Notes under the pieces: model-generated | The model's database searches: none | The model's input: only the letters and a program-made list of their open reading frames with translations | Told to the model about the DNA's origin: nothing | Made by a program: the position numbers and the translations under genes | Assembly: GCF_004761865.1 (NCBI RefSeq) | Contig: NZ_SJDM01000013.1 | Coordinates: 17,595-81,594, forward strand | DNA: 64,000 nt | From: Crenalkalicoccus roseus | GTDB taxonomy: Bacteria > Pseudomonadota > Alphaproteobacteria > Acetobacterales > Acetobacteraceae | Reading direction: 5' to 3' | Shown: piece after piece, positions 8,561 to 16,454 of the stretch | Position numbering within the stretch: position 1 is the first letter of the stretch | Layout: the number at the start of each line of letters is the position of its first letter

Positions 8561-9394
8561 CTAGAACTGGATCTTCACCCAGGTGGCGATCGCAGCCTTG
8601 AAGGCCTCGGCGTCCATGTTCTCGATACGGATCGAGTCGGAGCCTATCTGGATCAGGGTGTAGGCCTTGCCGTTCTCGACGCCGCCGCTCACCAGGCCCT
8701 GGGTCACCAGGTCGCTGGCGCTGGCGATGCCCGAGCCGTTGATGTCGGCCTTCAGCCAGATCTGGTCGCCGGCCGCGAGGTCCGCGATCACGTCGTTGCC
8801 GAAATTGCTGTCGAAGAAGAAGACGTCGTTGCCCGAGCCGCCCCAGAGGGTGTCGTTGCCGGCGCCACCGACCAGGAAGTCGTTGCCGCTGCCGCCGTAG
8901 AGGACGTCGTCGCCGTCCCCGCCCCAGAGGGTGTCGTTGCCGCTGCCTCCGAACAGCACGTCCTGGCCGTCGCCGCCGAAGAGCTGGTCGTCGCCGTTGC
9001 CGCCGATCAGGGTGTCGTTGCCGCCGCCGCCGGCGATGCTGTCGTTGCCGTTGTCGCCGCTGATCAGGTCGTTGCCGCCGCCGCCGACCAGCGTGTCGTC
9101 GCCGTTGCCGCCGCTGATCGTGTTGTTGCCGCCGGCGGTGCTGATCAGGTCGTTGCCGTTGCCGCCGCCGAGTACGTCATCGCCGGTGCCGGAGAAGATC
9201 GAGTCGTCGCCGTTGCCGCCGAGCACCGTCTCGTTGCCGGTGGTGTTGGAGCTGATCCACTGGTCGCTGCCATTGCCGAGGTCGATGAAGATGTCCCCGC
9301 TCGACCAGAAGTAGGCGTAGGATCCGTTCGGATCCACGCCGGTGATGGGAATCGTGTCGGAGCCGCCACCAATGAGGGATGCGTAGTCGGACAT
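8561..9394 (-). CDS. RTX calcium-binding repeat protein, probable type I secretion substrate
   Basis: A 277-aa acidic Gly/Asp/Asn-rich protein with no N-terminal signal peptide. Residues 59-193 are 15 consecutive nonapeptides in unbroken register (GGxGxDxLx type, such as GGNGDDTLV), which fold as a Ca2+-bound parallel beta-roll. The C-terminal ~80 residues (FFFDSNFGNDVIADLAAGDQ onward) resemble the closing segment of type I secretion substrates and end in aromatic/aliphatic residues (ATWVKIQF), as uncleaved C-terminal secretion signals often do. There is no enzymatic domain, so a structural, adhesin-like or matrix role is more likely than a toxin. It sits upstream of the GT and type I export genes and opposite a second RTX gene. 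Several repeat Asn/Asp/Ser/Thr could be glycosylated, which is speculation. Confidence 0.92.
   Translation of the reverse strand: MSDYASLIGGGSDTIPITGVDPNGSYAYFWSSGDIFIDLGNGSDQWISSNTTGNETVLGGNGDDSIFSGTGDDVLGGGNGNDLISTAGGNNTISGGNGDDTLVGGGGNDLISGDNGNDSIAGGGGNDTLIGGNGDDQLFGGDGQDVLFGGSGNDTLWGGDGDDVLYGGSGNDFLVGGAGNDTLWGGSGNDVFFFDSNFGNDVIADLAAGDQIWLKADINGSGIASASDLVTQGLVSGGVENGKAYTLIQIGSDSIRIENMDAEAFKAAIATWVKIQF
8816..9220 (-). repeat. Tandem 27-bp repeats encoding RTX nonapeptides
   Basis: Fifteen imperfect 27-bp units in one register encode the calcium-binding beta-roll of the RTX protein. On the plus strand they show as repeated blocks such as gtcgttgccgccg. Recombination between units could change copy number. 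Confidence 0.85.
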
Positions 9395-9674
9395 GGGCCT
9401 TGCCTCACGGTTGAGGGAGGCACCCGACAGATGCCTCGGTTTGACCTCTTGCTAACCAATGGTTGTATTCAGGTCAATCTCAACCCGTTGGGGTTTAACA
9501 ACTCATTACGAGTTCGGGCCGCACCCTGGTCGGTTGCGGCCGTGCCGCGACTCCGGAGGCGCAACATTTCAAGACAGTGTGGCGACTTCACCATAAGTTG
9601 TAAAGCAAATATGAAAATCGCCCAGAGGTAGGCCGCCCCCGCAGGGCCGCCGGAGATCGCCCGGAGAAGCTGGC
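9395..9674. promoter_or_regulatory. Divergent promoter region between two RTX genes, with a 37-bp bipartite dyad
   Basis: The longest gene-free stretch in the window, visibly AT-richer than its surroundings. It contains a bipartite inverted repeat centred on 9459: TTGACCT (9441-9447) against AGGTCAA (9471-9477), nested around AACCA-A-TGGTT (9454-9464). Both strands carry TTGACC followed 17 nt later by a weak -10-like hexamer: TGTATT at 9464-9469 for the rightward gene and TAGCAA at 9454-9449 for the leftward gene. The dyad may be an operator shared by two facing promoters. The leftward leader would be ~50 nt and the rightward one ~200 nt. The stretch 9567-9625 is also AT-rich and could hold another promoter for the rightward gene. 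Confidence 0.5.
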
Positions 9675-10298
9675 ATGCTCATCATCGGTACGTCCGCCGA
9701 CGACATGCTGTGGGACACGCCAGAGGATGACGAGATCACCGGCGGCGGCGGCAACGACACGCTGGTGAGCGCGGCGGGGCAGGACACGCTGGACGGCGGG
9801 GCGGGGCGCAACACCGCGAGCTTCGCCGGGCGCGAGGCGGGGGTGACGGTGCTGCTCGAGGCCGGGCTCGAGCTTGGCAGCGGCACGCGGCTGCTCAACA
9901 TCCACAGCCTGATCGGTTCCTCCTTCGACGACGTGCTGATCGGCGATGCCGGCGCCAACTGGCTGTTCGGCGGCGACGGCGACGACTACATCGAGGGCGG
10001 CGGCGGCAACGACACCCTGGTCGGCGGCGCGGGCGAGAACGTGCTGACCGGCGGGACGGGCGCCGACCTGTTCGTCTTCCACGCCGGACAGGCGCAGGGC
10101 GACATCGTCACCGACTTCAACGCGCTGGAAGGCGACCGACTGCTGTTCCTCGGCTATGGCAGCCTCGCGGGCGGCGCGCGGTTCGAGCACATCGGCGGCT
10201 TCGCCTGGGAAATCCGCTCCTGGGACGGCCTGATCGTGGACGTGATCACCCTCGCCAACGGCGCCATGCCGGGCCTTGCGGACTGGACCTTCGGCTGA
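9675..10298 (+). CDS. RTX/hemolysin-type calcium-binding protein (second, divergent)
   Basis: A 207-aa secreted-type protein without a signal peptide. It begins with GTSADDMLW and has RTX units around residues 20-45 (GGGGNDTLV) and 80-125 (GGDGDDYIE, GGGGNDTLV, GGTGADLFVF). The GDIVTDFNALEGDRLLF segment closes the beta-roll in many type I substrates. The final ~50 residues are a small mixed domain ending LADWTFG. GGAGAAG 5 nt before the ATG sets the start. It is transcribed away from the leftward RTX gene and is presumably exported by the HlyD/ABC system nearby. Its stop is only 4 nt from the stop of the convergent queuosine operon. No catalytic domain is visible. Confidence 0.88.
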   Translation: MLIIGTSADDMLWDTPEDDEITGGGGNDTLVSAAGQDTLDGGAGRNTASFAGREAGVTVLLEAGLELGSGTRLLNIHSLIGSSFDDVLIGDAGANWLFGGDGDDYIEGGGGNDTLVGGAGENVLTGGTGADLFVFHAGQAQGDIVTDFNALEGDRLLFLGYGSLAGGARFEHIGGFAWEIRSWDGLIVDVITLANGAMPGLADWTFG

Positions 10299-10302
10299 GG
10301 AG

Positions 10303-10869
10303 TCAGGCCGGGGCAAGGCCGAGACGGGCGTCGCGGCGGCGCAGCCAATGCACCAGCGGCAGGGCCAGCAGCACCATCCAGGCCTTGCCGATCACTTGGC
10401 CCGCCAGGTAGTCGAGACTGCCGAAGGCCACCCACAGAAACACGATGCTGTCCACCACCAGCCCCACCACGCTGCTGGCGGCGACGGCGCGCACCAGACC
10501 GCGGCGCTGCAGCGGGGTGTAGACGGCGAAATCCGCCGTCTCGCTCAGCAGGAAGGCGAGCGCCGAGGCCACGACCAGGGCGGGCGGCGCGTAGAGCGCC
10601 GAGATCGCCGTCCCCGCCAGGATCGCCAGCAGCCCCCAGGCGACGCCGAGGCGCCGCTGCACCAGGTCGCGCAGCACCAGGGCGAGGCCGATCATCAGCA
10701 CGCCCGAGGGCGCCATCACCCCCGGCGCCACCGGGATCAGGCAGGGGCCGTCCGGCACGCAGACCGTGCCGGCATTGCCGATCAGCCAATTGGCCGCCGG
10801 GATGCAGAGGCCGAAGCCGAGAAGGAACAGCGCGCCCTCCCACCGGCGCCGCGCCGCCAGACGATCCAT
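10303..10869 (-). CDS. YhhQ/VUT-family queuosine precursor transporter
   Basis: A 188-aa inner-membrane protein of the VUT_1 (YhhQ) family, members of which import queuosine precursors such as preQ0/preQ1. About five to six hydrophobic segments are visible (LFLLGFGLCIPAANWLIGN, VMAPSGVLMIGLALVLRD, and segments near residues 75-100, 120-150 and 158-175). The charged LRDLVQRRLG loop and the SETADFAVYTPLQRR stretch are characteristic of the family. It is the last gene of the operon, 5 nt after queC. That position supports precursor salvage rather than an unrelated substrate. The start ATG fits the family's usual N-terminus. Confidence 0.85.
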   Translation of the reverse strand: MDRLAARRRWEGALFLLGFGLCIPAANWLIGNAGTVCVPDGPCLIPVAPGVMAPSGVLMIGLALVLRDLVQRRLGVAWGLLAILAGTAISALYAPPALVVASALAFLLSETADFAVYTPLQRRGLVRAVAASSVVGLVVDSIVFLWVAFGSLDYLAGQVIGKAWMVLLALPLVHWLRRRDARLGLAPA

Positions 10870-10874
10870 CCCAC

Positions 10875-11579
10875 TCACTCCGAAGCGCCGCCCTGCCAGG
10901 CCTCCCAGCCCCGGCGCCGCAGCGCGCAGGCGGGGCAGGTGCCGCAGCCATGGCCCCAGGGATGGCGCCGGCCGCGCTCGCCGAGATAGCAGCTGTGCGT
11001 GTCCTCGGCGATGGCCTCGACCAGCGCCGCGCCGCCGAGCCGCTCGGCCAGTGCCCAGGTGGCGGCCTTGTCGCGCCACATCAGCGGCGTGTGCAGCACG
11101 AAGCGGCTCGCCATGCCGAGGTTGAGCGCCACCTGCATCGCCTTGAGCGTGTCGTCGCGGCAGTCCGGATAGCCGGAATAGTCGGTCTCGCACATGCCGC
11201 CGACCAGGTGGCGCAGGCCGCGGCGGTGGGCGAGGGCGGCGGCGAAGGCGAGGAAGATCAGGTTGCGCCCGGGGACGAAGGTGTTGGGCAGCCCATCCGC
11301 GCGGAGCGCGATCTCCGCTTCCCGCGTCAGGGCGGTGTCGGAAATGGCGCCGAGCGCGTCGAGGCGCAGCAGGTGGTCCTCGCCGAGCCGCGCCGCCCAG
11401 GCCGGGAAGGCGGCGGCGAGTCGGGCGCGGAAGGCGTCGCGGCACGCCAGCTCCACGCGGTGGCGCTGGCCGTAGTCGAAGCCCACCGTCTCGACGCGCC
11501 CGAACCGTGCCAGCGCCCAGGCGAGGCAGGTGGCGGAATCCTGCCCGCCGGAGAACAGCACCAGCGCGCCCTCGCTCAT
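10875..11579 (-). CDS. queC: 7-cyano-7-deazaguanine (preQ0) synthase QueC
   Basis: Converts 7-carboxy-7-deazaguanine to preQ0 with ATP and ammonia in queuosine biosynthesis. The 234-aa length is normal. The ATP-pyrophosphatase P-loop [11 protein letters not shown] is at the N-terminus, followed by [10 protein letters not shown], the PGRNLIFL and [12 protein letters not shown] motifs, and a C-terminal zinc cluster [10 protein letters not shown]. All family hallmarks are intact. Its start overlaps the queG stop (ATGA). QueC makes preQ0 de novo, but its upstream partners FolE, QueD and QueE are not in this window. Confidence 0.96.
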   Translation of the reverse strand: MSEGALVLFSGGQDSATCLAWALARFGRVETVGFDYGQRHRVELACRDAFRARLAAAFPAWAARLGEDHLLRLDALGAISDTALTREAEIALRADGLPNTFVPGRNLIFLAFAAALAHRRGLRHLVGGMCETDYSGYPDCRDDTLKAMQVALNLGMASRFVLHTPLMWRDKAATWALAERLGGAALVEAIAEDTHSCYLGERGRRHPWGHGCGTCPACALRRRGWEAWQGGASE

Positions 11580-12625
11580 GCCGGAAGCCGCGCCGCCGCC
11601 CAGCGCGCCGCCTCCGCCACCACCGGGTCGGGGTCCTCCGCCAGCGCCTGCGCGGCGGGGCGCAGCGAGGCATCGGCGGAGTTGCCGATCGCCACCAGCA
11701 CGTTGCGCACGAAGCGGCCGCGGCCGATGCGTTTGACCGGGCTGCCGCTGAACAGGGCGCGGAAGCCGGCATCGTCCAGCGCGGCGAGCGCCGCCAGGCG
11801 CGGCGCGGTCAGCGCGGCGCGCGGGGCGAAGGCGGGCTCGGCATGGGCACGGGCGAATTTGTTCCAGGGGCAGACCGCGAGGCAGTCGTCGCAGCCATAG
11901 ATGCGGTTGCCCATGGCGGGGCGGAGCGCCTCCGGGATCGGCCCCCTGTGCTCGATGGTGAGGTAGCTGATGCAGCGCCGCGCATCGAGGCGGTAGGGCG
12001 CGGGGAAGGCATCCGTCGGGCAGATGTCCAGGCAGCGCCGGCAGGAGCCGCAATGGTCCGCCTCGGGCGGGTCCGGCTCCAGCGGCAGGGTGCAGAAGAT
12101 CTCGCCCAGGAACAGCCAGGAGCCGTGCGTGCGCGAGACCAGGTTGGTGTGCTTGCCCTGCCAGCCGAGCCCGGCGCGCTGCGCCAGCGGCTTCTCCATC
12201 ACCGGCGCCGTGTCCACGAACACCTTGAGGTCGGTGCCCTGCCAGCGCGCCACCATCCAGCGCGCCAGCGCCTTCAGGCGCGACTTCACCACGTCGTGGT
12301 AGTCGCGGCCCTTCGCATAGACGCTGATCGTGCCGCGGTCGCGCCGCGCCAGTGCCGCCAGCGGGTCCTCTTCCGGCGCGTAGCTGAGGCCGAGCGAGAT
12401 CACGCTCACCGCCTCCGGCCAGAGCGCGCGCGGATGGGCGCGCTGGTCGGCCCGCGCCGCCATCCAGCCCATCTCGCCATGCATCCCCGCGTCGAGGAAG
12501 GCGTCGAGCCGCGCCCGCGCCTCCTCCGGCAGGTGCGCCTCGGCGAAGCCGACGGCGTCGAAGCCGAGGCGCAGCGCCTCGGCGCGGATGGCTTCCTTCG
12601 CGGTCGCGACGCTACCCCCGTCCAC
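11576..12625 (-). CDS. queG: Epoxyqueuosine reductase QueG
   Basis: Last step of queuosine synthesis: reduces epoxyqueuosine in tRNA to queuosine using cobalamin and two iron-sulfur clusters. The 349-aa protein has the two ferredoxin-type motifs [16 protein letters not shown] and [13 protein letters not shown] and a C-terminal HEAT-like helical part ([18 protein letters not shown]). [13 protein letters not shown] is typical of the family. The GTG start lies inside the end of queF (14-nt overlap). An oxygen-independent route would use QueH instead, which I do not see. Activity would depend on cobalamin supply. Confidence 0.95.
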   Translation of the reverse strand: MDGGSVATAKEAIRAEALRLGFDAVGFAEAHLPEEARARLDAFLDAGMHGEMGWMAARADQRAHPRALWPEAVSVISLGLSYAPEEDPLAALARRDRGTISVYAKGRDYHDVVKSRLKALARWMVARWQGTDLKVFVDTAPVMEKPLAQRAGLGWQGKHTNLVSRTHGSWLFLGEIFCTLPLEPDPPEADHCGSCRRCLDICPTDAFPAPYRLDARRCISYLTIEHRGPIPEALRPAMGNRIYGCDDCLAVCPWNKFARAHAEPAFAPRAALTAPRLAALAALDDAGFRALFSGSPVKRIGRGRFVRNVLVAIGNSADASLRPAAQALAEDPDPVVAEAARWAAARLPA

Positions 12626-13085
12626 GGTAGGGCTGCACCTCCTGCGGCGGGATCCACACCCCGGCGGGCGGCTCCCCGCTCTGGTAGAAGACGTCGATCG
12701 GCATGCCGCCGCGCGGATACCAGTAGCCGCCGATGCGCAGCCAGACCGGCGCGATCTCCCCGATCAGCCGCCGCGCGATCGCCACGGTGCAGGCCTCGTG
12801 GAAGGCGCCGTGGTTGCGGAAGGCGGAGAGGTAGAGCTTCAGCGACTTGCTCTCCACCAGCCACTCCCCCGGCACGTAGTCGAGAACGAGATGGGCGAAA
12901 TCCGGCTGCCCGGTCAGCGGGCAGAGCGAGGTGAACTCGGGGGCGGTGAAGCGCACGCAGTAGCGGTGGCCGGGATGCGGGTTCGGCACCCGCTCCAGCA
13001 CCGCCTCCTCGGGGCTGCGCGGCAGGCGGGCGGGGCGGCCGAGCAGGGTCAGGCCGGAGGTGTCGGTTTCGGGGCTGCCGCTCAT
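12612..13085 (-). CDS. queF: NADPH-dependent 7-cyano-7-deazaguanine reductase QueF (short type)
   Basis: Reduces preQ0 to preQ1. At 157 aa it is the unimodular (YkvM/Bacillus-like) form of the tunnelling fold. The catalytic cysteine is in [11 protein letters not shown], and the family signature [16 protein letters not shown], containing the substrate-binding Glu, is present. [13 protein letters not shown] and [12 protein letters not shown] complete the expected pattern. Its start overlaps the tgt stop (ATGA) and its stop falls inside queG, so it is probably translationally coupled on both sides. Confidence 0.96.
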   Translation of the reverse strand: MSGSPETDTSGLTLLGRPARLPRSPEEAVLERVPNPHPGHRYCVRFTAPEFTSLCPLTGQPDFAHLVLDYVPGEWLVESKSLKLYLSAFRNHGAFHEACTVAIARRLIGEIAPVWLRIGGYWYPRGGMPIDVFYQSGEPPAGVWIPPQEVQPYRGRG

Positions 13086-14251
13086 GCCAGTGCCTCGCGA
13101 TCCTCGGCGCGCTCCGCCGCGGCGGCGGCGTCCGACGGCGTGTCCCCCGCCGCCCAGCCGGCCTCGAGCGCCGCCGCCTGCGCCTCCAGCCGTCCCTGGC
13201 ATATGGCCTCGCGCAGGCCGCGCATCAGGGTCTGGTAGTAGTGGAGATTGTGCCAGGTCAGCAGCATCGGCCCCAGCATCTCCTCCGCCTTGAACAGGTG
13301 ATGGAGATAGGCCCGCGAATGCCGCGCGCAGGCGGGGCAGGCGCAGTCCGGGTCGAGCGGGCGGGGGTCCTCGGCGTGGCGGGCGTTGCGCAGGTTCAGC
13401 ACGCCGCGGCTGGTATAGGCGCGGCCGGTGCGGCCGGAGCGCGTCGGGATCACGCAGTCGAACATGTCCACGCCCCGCCTGACCGCGCCGAGCAGGTCCT
13501 GCGGCGTGCCCACCCCCATCAGGTAGCGCGGCGCCCCCTCGGGCAGCAGCGGCGCCGTCGCGTCCAGCACCGCGAACATCGCTGCCTGCCCCTCGCCCAC
13601 GGCGAGGCCGCCGATGGCGTAGCCCTCGAAGCCGATCGCGGTCAGCGCCGCCACGCTCTCCGCCCGGAGCGCGGGATGGACCCCGCCCTGGACGATGCCG
13701 AACAGCCCGTGCCCCTCGCGCGGCAGGAACGCCTCCCGGCAGCGCGCCGCCCAGCGCATGGACAGGCGCATGGAGGCGGCGGCCTCCGCCTCCGTCGCCG
13801 GGTATGGCGTGCACTCGTCGAGGCACATGGTGACGTCGGCGCCGAGCAGGCGCTGGATCTCCACGCTGCGCTCGGGCGTCAGGCGGTGGCGCGAGCCGTC
13901 CACATGGCTGCGGAAGGTGACGCCGCCCTCGTCCATCTCCCGCAGCTCGGAGAGGCTCATCACCTGGTAGCCGCCGGAATCGGTCAGGATCGGCCCGTGC
14001 CAGTCCATGAAGCGGTGCAGGCCGCCGAGCCGCGCCACCCGCTCCGCCCCCGGGCGCAGCATCAGGTGGTAGGTGTTGCCGAGCACCATGCGCGCCCCGG
14101 TGGCGCGCACCGCATCCGCCGTCATCGCCTTCACCGTGCCGGCGGTGCCGACGGGCATGAACACCGGCGTCTCCACCGCGCCATGGGCGGTGTGCAGCAC
14201 CCCGGCGCGGGCGGCGCCGTCCCGCGCCAGAAGCGTCCAGCGCAGCGTCAC
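13082..14251 (-). CDS. tgt: tRNA-guanine transglycosylase
   Basis: Exchanges G34 of GUN-anticodon tRNAs for preQ1. The 389-aa length fits the bacterial family. The general-acid Asp region [13 protein letters not shown], the nucleophile region [19 protein letters not shown], and the zinc site [16 protein letters not shown] followed by WHNL are all present. It starts at GTG, overlapping the queA stop as GTGA, so queA and tgt are translationally coupled as in many bacteria. The C-terminal ~30 residues are an Ala/Glu-rich extension. Confidence 0.96.
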   Translation of the reverse strand: MTLRWTLLARDGAARAGVLHTAHGAVETPVFMPVGTAGTVKAMTADAVRATGARMVLGNTYHLMLRPGAERVARLGGLHRFMDWHGPILTDSGGYQVMSLSELREMDEGGVTFRSHVDGSRHRLTPERSVEIQRLLGADVTMCLDECTPYPATEAEAAASMRLSMRWAARCREAFLPREGHGLFGIVQGGVHPALRAESVAALTAIGFEGYAIGGLAVGEGQAAMFAVLDATAPLLPEGAPRYLMGVGTPQDLLGAVRRGVDMFDCVIPTRSGRTGRAYTSRGVLNLRNARHAEDPRPLDPDCACPACARHSRAYLHHLFKAEEMLGPMLLTWHNLHYYQTLMRGLREAICQGRLEAQAAALEAGWAAGDTPSDAAAAAERAEDREALA

Positions 14252-15351
14252 GGCGCGGCCTCCGGCCCGTGGGCGAGCAGGGTCGCGTCGCCGTAGCTGT
14301 AGAAGCGGTAGCCCGCCGCCACCGCATGGGCGTAGGCGGCCTTCACCCGCGCGGTGCCGGCGAAGGCGCAGGCCAGCATGAACAGCGTACTCCTCGGCAG
14401 GTGGAAATTGGTCATCAGCAGGTCGGCGGCGCGGAAGCGGTGGCCGGGCAGCAGGTAGAGGTCGGTCAGGCCGCGGAAGGGGCGCACCGGCCGCGCCGGG
14501 TCCTCCACGCCCTGCGCCGCCGTCTCCAGCAGGCGCAGCGCGGTGGTGCCGACGGCGAGGATGCGCCCGCCCGCCGGCCGCGCGGCGTTGATCAGGGCCG
14601 CCGCCTCCTCCGTCACCTCGCCCCATTCGGCGTGCAGGCGGTGCGCGCGCGGGTCCTCGGTGCGCAACGGCAGGAAGGTGCCGGCGCCGACATGCAGGGT
14701 GACGGTGGCGCGCCGCACCCCGCGCGCCTCCAGCGCCGCCAGCAGGGCCGGGGTGAAGTGCAGGCTGGCGGTGGGGGCGGCGACGGCGCCGGGGCGGCGG
14801 GCGAAGACGGTCTGGTAGTCCTCCCGGTCCTCCGGGCGCGGGCCTTCGGGGCGGGCGATGTAGGGGGGCAGCGGCACCTCCCCCGCCCGCTCCAGCGCCG
14901 CGGCCAGCGCCGCCTGGTCGGGGCCGAAATCGAGCGTGACCGTGCCGTCCCCGGCATTCTCCACCACGCGCGCGGCGAGCCCCTCCGCCCCCTCGATCGC
15001 CACCGCGTCGCCGGGGCGGAGGCGGCGGGCGTTGCGCACCAGCGCCTGCCACAGCCCGCCCCCCTCGGCGCGGTTCAGCAGGATCTCCACCCGCGCCGCG
15101 CCGCGCCGGCCGCGCAGCCGCGCCGGGATCACCCGCGTGTCGTTCACCACCATCACGTCGCCGGGGCCGAGCAGGGCGGGCAGGTCGCGCACGCCCCGGT
15201 CCTGCGGCGGCCCGTCCGGGCCGAGCACCAGCATCCGCGCGGCGTCGCGCGGCCGGGCCGGGGCCTGGGCGATCAGCGCCTCGGGCAGGGCGAAGTCGAA
15301 ATCCTCCGTCCGCAGGGCGGGCGGGTCCGCCGGGGCGGGCATGTCGGGCAT
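14248..15351 (-). CDS. queA: S-adenosylmethionine:tRNA ribosyltransferase-isomerase
   Basis: Transfers and isomerises the ribosyl part of SAM onto preQ1-tRNA to give epoxyqueuosine. The 367-aa protein has the family blocks [48 protein letters not shown] and [18 protein letters not shown] chose the first of two nearby ATGs (the other is three codons later). It is the promoter-proximal gene of the queuosine operon. The 107-bp spacer to the divergent phosphoesterase gene must hold the promoter, but I see no clear hexamers and no convincing preQ1 riboswitch there. Confidence 0.96.
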   Translation of the reverse strand: MPDMPAPADPPALRTEDFDFALPEALIAQAPARPRDAARMLVLGPDGPPQDRGVRDLPALLGPGDVMVVNDTRVIPARLRGRRGAARVEILLNRAEGGGLWQALVRNARRLRPGDAVAIEGAEGLAARVVENAGDGTVTLDFGPDQAALAAALERAGEVPLPPYIARPEGPRPEDREDYQTVFARRPGAVAAPTASLHFTPALLAALEARGVRRATVTLHVGAGTFLPLRTEDPRAHRLHAEWGEVTEEAAALINAARPAGGRILAVGTTALRLLETAAQGVEDPARPVRPFRGLTDLYLLPGHRFRAADLLMTNFHLPRSTLFMLACAFAGTARVKAAYAHAVAAGYRFYSYGDATLLAHGPEAAP

Positions 15352-15458
15352 GGCGGTCGGTAGCCCCTCCCTCCCCCCGATGCAACGGGGGCGAGGTGGA
15401 AGAACCCCGCCGCCTGCGCTAGCGCCCGGCCCGGCCACCCGAAGGAGGGACCCCGCCG

Positions 15459-16448
15459 ATGCGCCTGCCCGGCCTGCTGCTCGCCGCCCTGCTCGCCCTC
15501 GCCCTGCCGCGGGCCGCCCCGGCCCAGCCCTTCGAGTTCGTGGCCTTCGGCGACATGCCCTATTGCAGCCCCCGCGCCCCCGAGGCCTGCCCGGGCGAGG
15601 TGGCGCGCGTCACGGCGCTGATCGCGGAGATCAACGCCGCCCGCCCGGCCTTCTCCATCTTCCTCGGCGACACCAAGGGCGGCGGCGAGCCCTGCACGGA
15701 GGCGATCGTCTTCGGCCGCACCCTCGCCTGGATGGGCCAGGTGGAAGGGGCGCTGATCTACACCCCCGGCGACAACGAATGGACCGATTGCTGGCAGGCG
15801 CGCGCCGGCGGGCACGACCCCCTCGCCCTGCTCGCCGGCATCCGCGAGCGCTTCTTCCCCGGCCCCCAGAGCCTCGGCCAAGCGCCCATCCCGCTCATCC
15901 GGCAGGCGGATGTCATGCCGGAGCATCGCCTCTACGTCGAGAATGCCCGCTGGGAGCGGAACGGCGTGCTGTTCCTGACCGTCCACGTGCCCGGCTCGAA
16001 CAACAACCTGCCGCTGGAGGGCGGCCCCGCCCGCCCCGAGGCGGCGGCGGAATACGCGGCGCGCAACCGCGCCAACCTGGCCTGGATCGCGGAGGGCTTC
16101 GCCCTGGCGGCGCGGGAGGGGCACCGCGCCGTGGTGGTGGCGATGCAGGCCGACCTCTACTACCGCGACCGCTGCGGCCGGGGCTGGGTGGAGGGCTACC
16201 TGGACACCCGCCGCGCCCTGGCCGAGGGCGCGCGGCGCCTCGGCCGGCCGGTGCTGCTGCTGCAGGGAGACAGCCATTCCTGGTGGCATGACCGGCCGGA
16301 GCCCGACCTGCCCAACCTCACGCGCATCGTCGTGCCGGGCGACGGCGACACCCGCGCCGTGCTGGTGACGGCCGATCCCGATGCGGCCGAGCCCTTCCGC
16401 TTCCGCCTGATCGGCCCTGCCGACCGGCCGGCGCCGCCGCCCTGCTGA
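15459..16448 (+). CDS. Secreted metallophosphoesterase-like protein
   Basis: A 329-aa protein with a cleavable signal peptide (RLPGLLLAALLALALP, then APAQP; cut near residue 22), so it acts in the periplasm or outside. Motifs resembling the calcineurin-like phosphoesterase fold are spread through the chain: FGDMPY, LGDTKGG, PGDNEWTDCW (GDNE metal ligands) and QGDSHSWWHDRP. The Asp/Asn/His spacing supports a dinuclear metal site, but the substrate cannot be inferred. GAAGGAGGGA sits 8 nt before the ATG. It stands alone, divergent from queA, with its stop only 6 nt from the convergent restriction-modification gene. Confidence 0.8.
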   Translation: MRLPGLLLAALLALALPRAAPAQPFEFVAFGDMPYCSPRAPEACPGEVARVTALIAEINAARPAFSIFLGDTKGGGEPCTEAIVFGRTLAWMGQVEGALIYTPGDNEWTDCWQARAGGHDPLALLAGIRERFFPGPQSLGQAPIPLIRQADVMPEHRLYVENARWERNGVLFLTVHVPGSNNNLPLEGGPARPEAAAEYAARNRANLAWIAEGFALAAREGHRAVVVAMQADLYYRDRCGRGWVEGYLDTRRALAEGARRLGRPVLLLQGDSHSWWHDRPEPDLPNLTRIVVPGDGDTRAVLVTADPDAAEPFRFRLIGPADRPAPPPC

Positions 16449-16454
16449 GCCCGC

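Noticed and set aside
8816..9220. Regular 27-bp tandem repeats considered as a CRISPR or satellite array
   Set aside because: There are no spacers, and each unit encodes an RTX nonapeptide in frame.
6071..9631. 1,186-codon plus-strand frame over the glycosyltransferase and RTX genes
   Set aside because: It is the complement of three convincing minus-strand genes. The V/A-rich repeats (EVVVAAAA-like) are the reverse reading of the RTX repeats, not a new repetitive protein.
15352..15458. preQ1 riboswitch upstream of queA
   Set aside because: The 107-bp spacer is GC-rich and shows no compact H-type pseudoknot core or A-rich tail that I could identify.
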